From Eutrophocola sp964601805 (lineage in GTDB: Bacteria > Pseudomonadota > Gammaproteobacteria > Pseudomonadales > Pseudohongiellaceae): a stretch of DNA of 64,000 nucleotides. How positions within the stretch are numbered: position 1 is the stretch's first letter; every line of letters begins with the position of its first letter. Shown here piece by piece: positions 36,849 to 45,128 of this stretch. The translations under genes and the position numbers were made by a program. Location of the stretch: positions 21,072 to 85,071 of the forward strand of contig CAZROW010000002.1 in assembly GCA_964601805.1 (NCBI GenBank), in the 5' to 3' direction. A model generated the notes under the pieces. That model saw nothing but the letters and a program-made list of their open reading frames with translations. It ran no database searches and was not told where the DNA came from.

Positions 36849-36957
36849 ACCTGTATTTCCAAAGTGGGTTTCTGTAAAATGCGACGCCCTGTACAAACGG
36901 GTGGAATATACCATATCCCGCCGGATAAAACGTCCGGCCCTAGCCGGAATCCGGAGC

Positions 36958-38172
36958 ATGAATTTATACAAGCAGAGCGAAAAGCTGCGCCAGGTCTGTT
37001 ACGAGATCCGGGGGCCGGCACTACAGGAAGCCCGTCGTCTAGAAGAGGAAGGTCACCGAATAGCCAAGCTCAATATTGGCAATCCCGGCGCCTTTGGCTT
37101 CGAAGCCCCCGATGAAATCCTCCATGACGTTATTCTAAACCTGCCCGAATCCCAGGCCTATTCGGATTCCAAGGGACTGTTCTCAGCCCGCAAGGCCGTC
37201 ATGCACGAAACCCAGCGCCTGCAGATTCCCGGTGTTGGTATCGAGGATATCTACCTGGGTAATGGCGTCAGTGAACTCATTGTCATGGCCATGCAGGCCC
37301 TGTTGAATAACGGCGATGAAATCCTGATTCCGGCACCGGACTATCCCCTGTGGACAGCGGCTGTCACTCTGAGTGGCGGCAAGGCCGTGCATTATCAATG
37401 CGATGAGGAAGCAGACTGGTTTCCCGACCTGGACGATATCAAGAGCAAGATCACTTCCCGTACCAAGGGTATCGTGGTCATCAATCCGAACAATCCTACC
37501 GGGGCGGTCTATAGCAAGGAATTATTGCAGGGCATTATCAAGCTGGCTGAAGAAAACAATCTCATCGTCTTCGCCGATGAAATCTACGACAAGATTCTGT
37601 ACGACGAAGCCAGGCATATTCCGCTGGCCTCTCTATCGGAAGACATCCTGGTCCTCACCTTCAATGGCTTGTCCAAGTCCTACCGGCTCGCCGGCTTTCG
37701 TTCCGGCTGGATGTTCCTCAGCGGTACTCTCGAAAAGGCGAGCGACTACATTGAAGGACTGGACATCCTGTCCAACATGCGCCTTTGCTCCAATGTCCCT
37801 GCACAGCAGGCGATACAAACAGCCCTGGGTGGCTACCAGAGCATCAATGAACTGATCATTCCCGGTGGCAGGCTTTGTGACCAGCGAGATACCGCCTGGA
37901 AGCTGCTCAATGAAATACCGGGGGTCAGTTGTGTCCTGCCAAAGGGAGCCATTTACCTCTTCCCGAAACTGGATCCGAAAAAGTTCAACATCAAGGATGA
38001 CGAACAAATGATCCTGGACTTCCTGATTCAGGAACATGTGCTCATGGTGCAAGGCAGCGGCTTCAATATCAGTGACAACAATCACTTCCGGATTGTCTTC
38101 CTGCCCCGCGAGGATGCCCTGACTGACGCCCTGGAAAAGCTGGCGCGTTTTCTCGACGGCTACAGCCAGTAA
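36958..38172 (+). CDS. alaA: Alanine-synthesising aminotransferase AlaA-type
   Basis: Class I PLP aminotransferase converting pyruvate and glutamate to alanine and 2-oxoglutarate, 404 aa. The start MNLYKQSEKLRQVCYEIRGP is the AlaA/YfbQ N-terminus; an in-frame extension upstream is rejected because it crosses msrB. INPNNPTGAVYS is the cofactor-binding Asn/Pro motif. NGLSKSYRLAGFRSGWM holds the PLP Lys, and FRIVFLP at the end holds the carboxylate-binding Arg. The ATG follows CCGGAG. It ends 1 base before convergent pdxB. Confidence 0.92.
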   Translation: MNLYKQSEKLRQVCYEIRGPALQEARRLEEEGHRIAKLNIGNPGAFGFEAPDEILHDVILNLPESQAYSDSKGLFSARKAVMHETQRLQIPGVGIEDIYLGNGVSELIVMAMQALLNNGDEILIPAPDYPLWTAAVTLSGGKAVHYQCDEEADWFPDLDDIKSKITSRTKGIVVINPNNPTGAVYSKELLQGIIKLAEENNLIVFADEIYDKILYDEARHIPLASLSEDILVLTFNGLSKSYRLAGFRSGWMFLSGTLEKASDYIEGLDILSNMRLCSNVPAQQAIQTALGGYQSINELIIPGGRLCDQRDTAWKLLNEIPGVSCVLPKGAIYLFPKLDPKKFNIKDDEQMILDFLIQEHVLMVQGSGFNISDNNHFRIVFLPREDALTDALEKLARFLDGYSQ

Positions 38173-38173
38173 A

Positions 38174-39289
38174 TTACTGGCGCCTGAATCCAAGACTCTC
38201 CAGGTCTCTGACCAGGCTTTCAGTCAAAGCCCCGGCATTGAATACAAAATCCCGGCATTCCGGGCGAAAGGCATAGTTGTTTCGACGCCGGTCAAAATGG
38301 CCCGCCAGGTCGGCAACCTGCGTATCGAGAAAATCTTTACTGACCGGGTAAGCTTGCAGTAACGCGGAATCAACCAGATCCTCATGATTGTCGTCTCGCG
38401 ACAACTCCAGGGTCCCTGCCGGGGATTCCCTTTGAAGCTCCGGACAATCCAGTCCAAAGCATTCACAAAAGGCCTGGTGAACGGCCAGTGTGGCATTGCG
38501 TTTACCGTTTCGGCTGTAGCCGGCAATATGTGGTGTTGCAATGGCAACTTGTGAAGCCAGCGCCGGGTTGATCCCGGGTTCCCCTTCCCAGACATCCAGG
38601 ACCACGTGAAGGTCAGCTCGCTCGGCCAGCAGTTCCAGCAAGGCAGTATTGTCGATAACTTCCCCGCGCGAGGCATTGATCAGTATTGCCCCTTCAGCCA
38701 GTGTGGAAAGTCGTTGGCGTTGTAAAAGATGACGCGTGGGGAAGTCTCCACCGACTGTCAGGGGGACGTGCAGGCTGATGATGTCACAGGACAGGGCCTG
38801 GTCCAGGGAAACGAAACAACTCGCCAGGGGATGTGATGCAGGTAACAGCGGATCATGGATACTGACCGGCAAACCCAGTGCCAGCATTTTGTGCGCCAGC
38901 CGGCTGCCGACATTACCGGCACCAATAATGCCGATACGTTTGCCACGCCACTGGGACATTCCCTGCCGGGCAAGCCAGGCCAATGCGGCAAACACATAGT
39001 CCACCACTGCATCGGCATTGCATCCGGGCGCATGGGCAAACGTCATCTTGTTTACTGCCAGACAGTCCTGATCCACATGATCGGTACCGCTGGCAGCACT
39101 GCCGATAAAGCGCAGATCAGTGTCCTTAACAAGCGCTTCATTGACCGCGGTAATGGTGCGCACCAGCAAGGCGTCAGCATGGCGCACATGCTCATGGGTG
39201 ATTTCCCGTCCCGGCATCAGGGCCAGCTCGCCATAGCCAGAGAAATACTCGGCTACCTGGAAGATATCCCTGTCAGCAACGATTTTCAT
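38174..39289 (-). CDS. pdxB: Erythronate-4-phosphate dehydrogenase
   Basis: Second enzyme of the DXP-dependent pyridoxal-5'-phosphate route, 371 aa. A D-2-hydroxyacid dehydrogenase fold shows the Rossmann motif GIIGAGNVGSRLA (about 120). The catalytic Arg is in NASRGEVIDN, the Glu in LDVWEGEPGI, and the His in ATPHIAGYS. The C-terminal dimerisation domain (about 285-371) is characteristic of PdxB. tusA and ttcA lie upstream on the same strand with a 27-base gap to tusA. Confidence 0.94.
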   Translation of the reverse strand: MKIVADRDIFQVAEYFSGYGELALMPGREITHEHVRHADALLVRTITAVNEALVKDTDLRFIGSAASGTDHVDQDCLAVNKMTFAHAPGCNADAVVDYVFAALAWLARQGMSQWRGKRIGIIGAGNVGSRLAHKMLALGLPVSIHDPLLPASHPLASCFVSLDQALSCDIISLHVPLTVGGDFPTRHLLQRQRLSTLAEGAILINASRGEVIDNTALLELLAERADLHVVLDVWEGEPGINPALASQVAIATPHIAGYSRNGKRNATLAVHQAFCECFGLDCPELQRESPAGTLELSRDDNHEDLVDSALLQAYPVSKDFLDTQVADLAGHFDRRRNNYAFRPECRDFVFNAGALTESLVRDLESLGFRRQ

Positions 39290-39316
39290 GATGGTGAGAG
39301 TACCCGCCCTGCCAGG

Positions 39317-39583
39317 TCAGGCATCGGCAGCTTTACGGATAGAGTAGCGAAAGGTCTTGTCATCTTCGGACGAACTGAGCAGTTCATGGCCCAGGAAATG
39401 ACAGAATTTTGGTACGTCGCGCGTGGTGGAAGGGTCTGTGGCGATCAACACCAGGACTTCCCCCTCCTGTATTTCACGAATCTTCTTGTGCAGCAACATT
39501 ACCGGCTCGGGACAGAACAGGCCGCGGGCATCCAGCAGATGCTCGGTGTTGGCGGGCTTGTCCTGGTCCGTTTGCGTGCTCAT
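39317..39583 (-). CDS. tusA: Sulfur carrier protein TusA
   Basis: Sulfurtransferase that accepts persulfide sulfur for tRNA thio-modification and other uses, 88 aa. The active Cys is in LDARGLFCPEPVM (about residue 21). The ribosome site decides the start: GAGGA is followed directly by an ATG at 39589, then TTG and a second ATG at 39583. The second gives the correct 6-base spacing and is preferred. It lies 9 bases downstream of ttcA, whose product also makes thiolated tRNA, so the pairing is functional. Confidence 0.93.
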   Translation of the reverse strand: MSTQTDQDKPANTEHLLDARGLFCPEPVMLLHKKIREIQEGEVLVLIATDPSTTRDVPKFCHFLGHELLSSSEDDKTFRYSIRKAADA

Positions 39584-39592
39584 CAACATTCC

Positions 39593-40456
39593 TCAGAGAC
39601 TGACTACGTTGATCCTGTCCGGAGTCCCGGCATTATCATCTGCTGCCTTCCTGGCCTCTTCCCTTTGCGCTTCAAGAGAATGGAAATCAAACAGTTCAGT
39701 GTCCAGTAGATGGGAAGGCGCCACGTTGCCGATACTCTTGAACAGGACTTCCAGCCTGCCTGGAAACTGGCGATTCCACTCGTTGAGCATTTTCTTGATT
39801 TCCTGGCGCTGCATGTTTTCCTGGGTGCCGCACAAATTACAGGGAATGATCGGGAATTGCTTGAGGTCGGCAAACTTCGCAATTTCCTCTTCCTTGCAGT
39901 AGGCCAGCGGACGTATAACGATGTGTTTCTTGTCGTCACTGAGCAGCTTGGGCGGCATGGTCTTGAGCTTGCCGCCAAAAAACATGTTCAGGAACAGGGT
40001 TTCCATGATGTCATTGCGATGATGCCCCAGGGCGATCTTGGTCGCCCCGATTTTTTCTGCATAAGAATACAGGTTTCCCCGGCGCAAGCGCGAACACAAC
40101 CCGCAATAGGTTTTACCGGGCTCGGTTTTCTCCATGACAACCGAGTAGGTATCTTTTTCTATGATGTGGTACTTCACACCAATGGACTCCAGGTACTGCG
40201 GCAGTACCTCCTCGGGAAATCCCGGTTGCTTCTGGTCCAGGTTGACGGCGACCAGCTCGAAGTTGATCGGGGCATGCTTTTGCATATTGAGCAGGATATC
40301 CAGCATGACATAGGAATCCTTGCCACCGGACAGACATGCCATGACGAGGTCTCCGTCGCTGATCATGTTAAAATCAGCAATCGCGCGCCCTGTTTCACGC
40401 CTCAGGTTTTTCTGCAGGCGATTGAGGGAAAAGGTTTTTTTCCGAATATCAGTCAT
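39593..40456 (-). CDS. ttcA: tRNA 2-thiocytidine biosynthesis protein TtcA
   Basis: Makes 2-thiocytidine at tRNA position 32, 287 aa, an iron-sulfur PP-loop ATPase. The PP-loop is CLSGGKDSYVM (about residue 40). Cluster and sulfur-transfer cysteines appear as CGLCSRLRRG (about 118) and CNLCGTQE (about 205), the TtcA CxxC pairs. A downstream TusA could supply sulfur. The starting MTDIRKKTFSLNRLQKNLRRE is typical. It is divergent from the polysaccharide deacetylase gene across 69 bases. Confidence 0.95.
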   Translation of the reverse strand: MTDIRKKTFSLNRLQKNLRRETGRAIADFNMISDGDLVMACLSGGKDSYVMLDILLNMQKHAPINFELVAVNLDQKQPGFPEEVLPQYLESIGVKYHIIEKDTYSVVMEKTEPGKTYCGLCSRLRRGNLYSYAEKIGATKIALGHHRNDIMETLFLNMFFGGKLKTMPPKLLSDDKKHIVIRPLAYCKEEEIAKFADLKQFPIIPCNLCGTQENMQRQEIKKMLNEWNRQFPGRLEVLFKSIGNVAPSHLLDTELFDFHSLEAQREEARKAADDNAGTPDRINVVSL

Positions 40457-40525
40457 GGGTAATGGTGTGCATTAGAAAAGGACGACAGTATAATTCCTGG
40501 CTCAAGTAATTGCTATTGAGCCCCT

Positions 40526-41581
40526 ATGCCATTCGCAAATCTGGTGAAAACCTGCCTTGCCCTTGCCACCGCCCTGTTCTGCGGCCTGGCTCATGCCCAG
40601 TATGAAAAACAGGCCGTCATCCTCCAGTATCATCATGTCAGTACCCAGACGCCCCCGGTGACCAGCCTGAGCGAGGCGTCGTTTCGTACTCACATGGAAT
40701 ACCTGGCGGACAATGGCTTCACGATGCTGCCCCTGGAAGACGTCGTCAGTACCCTGCAGGACGGTGGCAGCCTGCCGAATAAAACCGCGGTAATCACCTT
40801 TGACGACGGTTATACCTCTGTTTATGACGTGGCCTTTCCGATTCTCAAGGCATACCAGTGGCCCTTTACCGTGTTTGTCACTTCCGGGCTTGTCGGCAGC
40901 AACGATCGCCTTTATGCCACCTGGGATCAATTGAGGGAAATGGGCGATGCCGGAGCGACACTGGCCAATCACACCATCAGCCATCCTTACCTGCTGGAAC
41001 GCAATGCCGGTGAAAGCGATGAGCAGTGGCTGGCTGGAGTACGCCGGGAAATCGTGGGTGCCGAAGACATGATCCGTGAGCAAACAGGCCAGAATCACAA
41101 ACTGTTGGCCTACCCCTACGGTGAATACAATCCCCGAATACAGGAACTGGTCAGCGAACTGGGATTTATCGGCATCGCCCAGCACTCCGGCCCCATCAAT
41201 GGTGCTTCCGATTTCACCGCCCTGCCCCGATTCCCGTTTTCAGGCATCTATGCGTCCATGAATACCTTTCCAACCAAGGTGCAAAGCCTGGCGTTTGACA
41301 GGATTTCCATGACCCCGAACAGTCCTGTCACTGATCAGAGCATGCCATCGGCGCAACTGGATTTTGCTGATGACCAGGAAGGCATCAGCCAGCTGGCCTG
41401 TTACAACAACAATGAGAACATGGAGGTCACGGCCATCAATGCCGCGTCAAACCAGTACCGTATTTCAACCCGGGTCAACAACCAGAGCCGCCGTTTTCGG
41501 TACAACTGTACAGCACCCGGCAAAAATGGCCGGTATTACTGGTATTCGGTTCCGTGGATCAACCCGGCAGTCAGCGAGTAA
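40526..41581 (+). CDS. Exported polysaccharide deacetylase family protein
   Basis: A 351-aa secreted protein with a signal peptide (about 1-24, ending AHAQ). The NodB-type deacetylase domain (about 28-225) has VITFDDGYTS (metal Asp pair) and LANHTISHPYL (metal His residues), and YPYGEYN completes the conserved set. A C-terminal part of about 120 residues, rich in Asn and polar residues (SQLACYNNNENMEV, SRRFRYNCTAPGKNGRYYWYS), looks beta-structured and holds two Cys, which may form a disulfide. The substrate could be a cell-wall or exported polysaccharide. Related single-domain proteins are often unlinked to other sugar genes. Confidence 0.85.
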   Translation: MPFANLVKTCLALATALFCGLAHAQYEKQAVILQYHHVSTQTPPVTSLSEASFRTHMEYLADNGFTMLPLEDVVSTLQDGGSLPNKTAVITFDDGYTSVYDVAFPILKAYQWPFTVFVTSGLVGSNDRLYATWDQLREMGDAGATLANHTISHPYLLERNAGESDEQWLAGVRREIVGAEDMIREQTGQNHKLLAYPYGEYNPRIQELVSELGFIGIAQHSGPINGASDFTALPRFPFSGIYASMNTFPTKVQSLAFDRISMTPNSPVTDQSMPSAQLDFADDQEGISQLACYNNNENMEVTAINAASNQYRISTRVNNQSRRFRYNCTAPGKNGRYYWYSVPWINPAVSE

Positions 41582-41598
41582 GCGGCCAGGTTACAGAT

Positions 41599-42414
41599 TC
41601 AAAGCGAGGTATTGTCGCGGGACAACAGGTTGTTGCTGTAAATCATGTTCTGAACTTCTTCGATGTAATCATGGCCCCTGGAAGAGTAACTTTCCAGGCC
41701 ATCCGCCAGGGAAAGGCCATCAACGGGTCGGTTTTGCTGCCTGAGCTGCTGACGAATTCGTCTGAGCATCTGGTAGCTGGGAAACGTATTGAGGTTATGG
41801 ATGTAGGCTGCTACTGATTCACGAGTGCTCTCGAAACTTCGCACCTCGTGACTGGCTCCTTCCCGGCGCCGGTTTGGCACAAGGCCGCAACCGTCGCTAT
41901 AACACCACTGACCAAAGAAATTGTTGCCGTCCTCGGAAAAACGCGATGTGCCCCAGGCCGATTCATTGGCCGCCTGTGCCAGGGCCAGGGAAGCCGGAAT
42001 CTTGTCCACACGGCGTAGCAGTACATTGAGAAATTCTTCGCTGGCCAGGTTATCTGCTTCCAGTTCGTAAACTTCCGCCATGTTTTCCAGGTAGCGCCGA
42101 TCATCACCGGACAAGGAATTACCGGTCATCAGCTTGTTGCGAATTCTCAGGACTCTTTCACGTTCTGACATAATCTGGGCGTTCACATCATCCACGAAAG
42201 GTTCCAGGAAATCGAAGAAAGCCTGCTTTTTCAATTGCACATCCAGGATCCCGGCAAAATCGGGCTTGTCCGACTCATCAGGCAAGGTGATACCGCTCAC
42301 CTCTGCACTGTTATCAATCATTTCATCAACCAGGAAAATAGCAGGGACGAAAAAAATGAGCACAACAGCGCAATAGACAAGGTAGGGTTTCAGGGAATTC
42401 CAGGCAGTGTTCAT
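41599..42414 (-). CDS. Bax-like membrane protein with glucosaminidase domain
   Basis: A 271-aa protein. An N-terminal membrane helix (about 12-33) is followed by an acidic/helical region and then a lysozyme-like glucosaminidase domain of the Bax/FlgJ type. The catalytic Glu lies in ANESAWGTSRF (about residue 153), followed by NNFFGQWCY. SYQMLRRIRQQLR and EVQNMIYSNNL are also typical of Bax. The expected action is cleavage of peptidoglycan glycan strands at the outer face of the inner membrane. The ATG at 42414 is preferred to TTG 15 bases earlier. It is convergent with the deacetylase gene. Confidence 0.85.
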   Translation of the reverse strand: MNTAWNSLKPYLVYCAVVLIFFVPAIFLVDEMIDNSAEVSGITLPDESDKPDFAGILDVQLKKQAFFDFLEPFVDDVNAQIMSERERVLRIRNKLMTGNSLSGDDRRYLENMAEVYELEADNLASEEFLNVLLRRVDKIPASLALAQAANESAWGTSRFSEDGNNFFGQWCYSDGCGLVPNRRREGASHEVRSFESTRESVAAYIHNLNTFPSYQMLRRIRQQLRQQNRPVDGLSLADGLESYSSRGHDYIEEVQNMIYSNNLLSRDNTSL

Positions 42415-42538
42415 TTCAGGGACTCTCAATGGGCAGCTTTTAAAAATACTAACACAGTAAATTGACCGGGATCAGCAACATTTCTTTCCGGCAAATACGG
42501 TCGGAAGCTTTTTTCGTAAAAGCCATACCGTGTTGTTT

Positions 42539-42844
42539 TTATTCGTTTTTTCCGGCGCATTCGGGCGAATCTGGCACGCTGGATTGCGCTTGCCATTCTT
42601 CGGGGCTGTACAGGTGAAGCGCCAGGGCATGCACAGGCCCAGCCAGTTCCTCTGCCAGTATCCGGTAAACCATCTGGTGACGCTTCACACGATTCAGACC
42701 GTCAAATTCTGCAGTGACCAGCACCAGCTTGAAGTGGGAATCCGTAGCGGGTCCGGCGTGCATATGGCTTTCATTGAGCAGTTCCATATGCTGCGGCTTG
42801 CAAGCGGTACTGAGTTTGTTCTCGATAGTGCTGGCAATACTCAC
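42539..42844 (-). CDS. bolA: BolA family protein
   Basis: Small protein of 101 aa. It has the BolA core: IENKLSTACKPQHMELLNESHMHAGPATDSHFKLVLVTAEF (shortened here), with the invariant His in a GH-like position (SHMH) and the later RHQMVYRIL helix. Family members pair with monothiol glutaredoxins and act in iron or Fe-S homeostasis and cell-shape control. The C-terminal tail after residue 85 is acidic and variable. It is divergent from ylqF across 54 bases. Confidence 0.9.
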   Translation of the reverse strand: MSIASTIENKLSTACKPQHMELLNESHMHAGPATDSHFKLVLVTAEFDGLNRVKRHQMVYRILAEELAGPVHALALHLYSPEEWQAQSSVPDSPECAGKNE

Positions 42845-42898
42845 GACGACGTATCACTCCTTTTTTGAGACAATGCACCCCGGTTACAAGGAGTCATT

Positions 42899-43762
42899 AT
42901 GGTGATTGGTTGGTATCCCGGGCACATGAACAAGGCCCGCAAGGACATTATACATGTCCTGAAAAAAGTACATGCCGTCATAGAGGTGGTAGATGCCCGC
43001 CTGCCCTATTCCAGCGAAAATCCCTTGCTGCACGAACTCAAGGCAGACAAACCAACCCTGAAACTGCTGAACAAATCCGACCTGGCGGATCCGGCAATGA
43101 ACAAGGCCTGGCTCGACTTCTACCAGGGCGAGGACAAACCTGCACTCACCGTTTGTGGCACGGCTCCCGGCAAACTGAAAAACCAGGTCATCAATCATTT
43201 TGCCAGGCTCCAGAACAACGTTCGACCACCGTTCAGAATCATGATTGTCGGCATCCCCAATGTCGGCAAGTCCACCCTGATCAATGCCCTGGCGGGTCGC
43301 AAGATTGCCAAAACCGGTAACGAGCCTGCCGTCACCAAGGGGCAGCAACAGGTGATGCTGGATGACAATCTTGCCCTTCTCGATACCCCGGGCATTCTCT
43401 GGCCCAAAATAGAAAACCAGGAATCTGCCTACAGACTGGCGGTCACTGGCGCTATCAAGAATACCGCCATTGACCTGGCCGACATCGGTCTGTTTGCCGT
43501 GGGGTTCCTGCAACAGCGCTATCCTGAAAAGTTGGCCGAGCGTTATGGCCTGGAATCGCTTGAAGATGAACCCATACAACTGTTGGAGACTATCGGGGCA
43601 AAGCGAGGTTGCCTGGTCAGGGGCGGCGTGGATTACACCAAGGCTGGCGAAGTCCTGCTCAATGATCTGCGCTCAGGCAAGTTCGGCCTGTTGAGCCTGG
43701 AATCACCCGGAGACATTCCGGCGCCACTCCAGGAAGACCCTGAAGCCGGTGTCACAGGCTAA
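42899..43762 (+). CDS. ylqF: Ribosome biogenesis GTPase YlqF (RbgA)
   Basis: Circularly permuted GTPase acting in late 50S subunit assembly, 287 aa. The motif order is permuted: G4 NKSDLAD (about residue 58) comes first, then G1 GIPNVGKST (about 117) and G3 DTPGILWP (about 162). The N-terminus IGWYPGHMNKARKD is the family hallmark. A C-terminal helical domain (about 200-280) is of the ANTAR type. The start ATG follows AAGGAG. Its last 11 bases overlap the convergent TauE gene. Confidence 0.93.
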   Translation: MVIGWYPGHMNKARKDIIHVLKKVHAVIEVVDARLPYSSENPLLHELKADKPTLKLLNKSDLADPAMNKAWLDFYQGEDKPALTVCGTAPGKLKNQVINHFARLQNNVRPPFRIMIVGIPNVGKSTLINALAGRKIAKTGNEPAVTKGQQQVMLDDNLALLDTPGILWPKIENQESAYRLAVTGAIKNTAIDLADIGLFAVGFLQQRYPEKLAERYGLESLEDEPIQLLETIGAKRGCLVRGGVDYTKAGEVLLNDLRSGKFGLLSLESPGDIPAPLQEDPEAGVTG

Positions 43763-44480
43763 GCAGCGCCCTGCCCAGCACCAGCAAGGCTGAAATCACG
43801 CACAACCCGAGCAGAAAAGGCCGGGCAGAATGCCTGTCGATGAACTTGCGCAGCGGTGCAGCTGCCTGAATGCCAATCACTACCCCAATCATCAGCACCA
43901 GGCTGTATCCCAGGTCGGACCAGTGAAACCGTCCGATGAGGATCAATGCAGTCAGTGATACTACGCACCCCATCATGAACAACACTGACAGGTTGGCGCG
44001 CAGCTCAGCTCCCCTGGAATTCTGGTACACCAGGGCGACAGGCGGGCCTCCAATCGAGGAAATCGTGCTCATGAAACCGGAGGCAATCGTGGCAAAGAAG
44101 ATGTTCCGGGGGGTAACGCGAATATTGGCGTGTATCAGGCTGATAAGAACGGCCAGCAATACCAGCACACCAAAGATGAGATCAAAGGTCACTGCCGAGA
44201 CCGTTCCCATCAGGAATGCGGAAGGTGGTGTACCAATCAAGCGCCCGACCAGGGCCGCCTTGAATATCTCCCTGTTGATTGCATGACGGTCTTTCCAGGC
44301 AACCCACATCACCAGGGACAGGGCCGTTGCAATCAGGGGGCCTGGCACCAGGTCGCGGTCTATCAACAGCAGGATGGGCGCAGCCACCATGGCCAGACCG
44401 AAACCTACGGCGGCCTGGATGGCAGTACCAATCGCGACCACACCAATTGCCAGTAACAGGTCCAGCCACGTGAGTGCCAT
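43752..44480 (-). CDS. TauE/SafE family permease (anion exporter type)
   Basis: A 242-aa inner-membrane protein with about eight helices. The N-terminal helix with the IQAAVGFGLAM loop, together with GPLIATALSLVMWVAWKDR, is typical of TauE/SafE. The second half has SSIGGPPVALVYQ. Members move sulfite, sulfoacetate or related anions. It follows the sulfotransferase-type gene by 9 bases, which in turn follows hapE by 9 bases, so all three are probably one transcript. A link between the permease and aromatic ring degradation is inferred from this linkage. Confidence 0.88.
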   Translation of the reverse strand: MALTWLDLLLAIGVVAIGTAIQAAVGFGLAMVAAPILLLIDRDLVPGPLIATALSLVMWVAWKDRHAINREIFKAALVGRLIGTPPSAFLMGTVSAVTFDLIFGVLVLLAVLISLIHANIRVTPRNIFFATIASGFMSTISSIGGPPVALVYQNSRGAELRANLSVLFMMGCVVSLTALILIGRFHWSDLGYSLVLMIGVVIGIQAAAPLRKFIDRHSARPFLLGLCVISALLVLGRALLSL

Positions 44481-44489
44481 GGATAAGCG

Positions 44490-45119
44490 TCAGACGTCTT
44501 TGGCCCGGCGGGCCTTGAACTCTGCAGTCGAGTTACTTTTCGGAAAAGGCTCATCGGGTACGGGCACATCCAGTGCCCTGCATAAGGGCTCCCAGCCCTG
44601 GGTAACATCCCATTCCAGCAGGCGATCAGCGGGTACACCCGCCCTCACGCGTTCGATATGCGCCAGGTAGGCCGCCTTGGCAGATACCGGGTCATCAAAT
44701 CCCCGGGGATAAATACTTTTGTAGATTTCCAGCACCATATCCAGCCAGGCCCGGCGTGCCGGGGTCAGGTCAGGCGGTGGATTTTGTTTCACCGGCAGAA
44801 TTGTTTCACTGGCACTTTTCCACCAGCTGTCGGCATCCCGAAGGGACAGTACTACCAGTGCGTCCGGGTAATACTCGATCAGTGACTCCCACTGGGTCGA
44901 TACCGGCTCATCCACGGCAGCGACATAGCCGTCAAACACCTTGCTCCAGTCAACGGCTTCACCCCGTGCTGCCGCATGCCACAGGGGCGTGTGCGCCTCC
45001 AGGTGCTCAAAGAGCTCTACCATGTGATAACAGGGTCCGCCCAGCAGCTTTTCCAGGGCAAATTTCAGGGACATGGTCCCGGTCCTGCCCAGACCGGCAC
45101 CAATGACTTTCAATGCCAT
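44490..45119 (-). CDS. Sulfotransferase-family protein (P-loop, Sulfotransfer_4 type)
   Basis: A 209-aa protein whose first residues, VIGAGLGRTGTMSLKFALE, form the nucleotide (PAPS) phosphate-binding loop of this sulfotransferase family. The second conserved block is VVLSLRDADSWWKS (3'-phosphate site). Members are widespread and mostly uncharacterised, so both donor and acceptor are unknown. The chain is complete for its family. It sits between hapE and the TauE-type permease with 9-base gaps on both sides. Confidence 0.85.
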   Translation of the reverse strand: MALKVIGAGLGRTGTMSLKFALEKLLGGPCYHMVELFEHLEAHTPLWHAAARGEAVDWSKVFDGYVAAVDEPVSTQWESLIEYYPDALVVLSLRDADSWWKSASETILPVKQNPPPDLTPARRAWLDMVLEIYKSIYPRGFDDPVSAKAAYLAHIERVRAGVPADRLLEWDVTQGWEPLCRALDVPVPDEPFPKSNSTAEFKARRAKDV

Positions 45120-45128
45120 AACACTGCC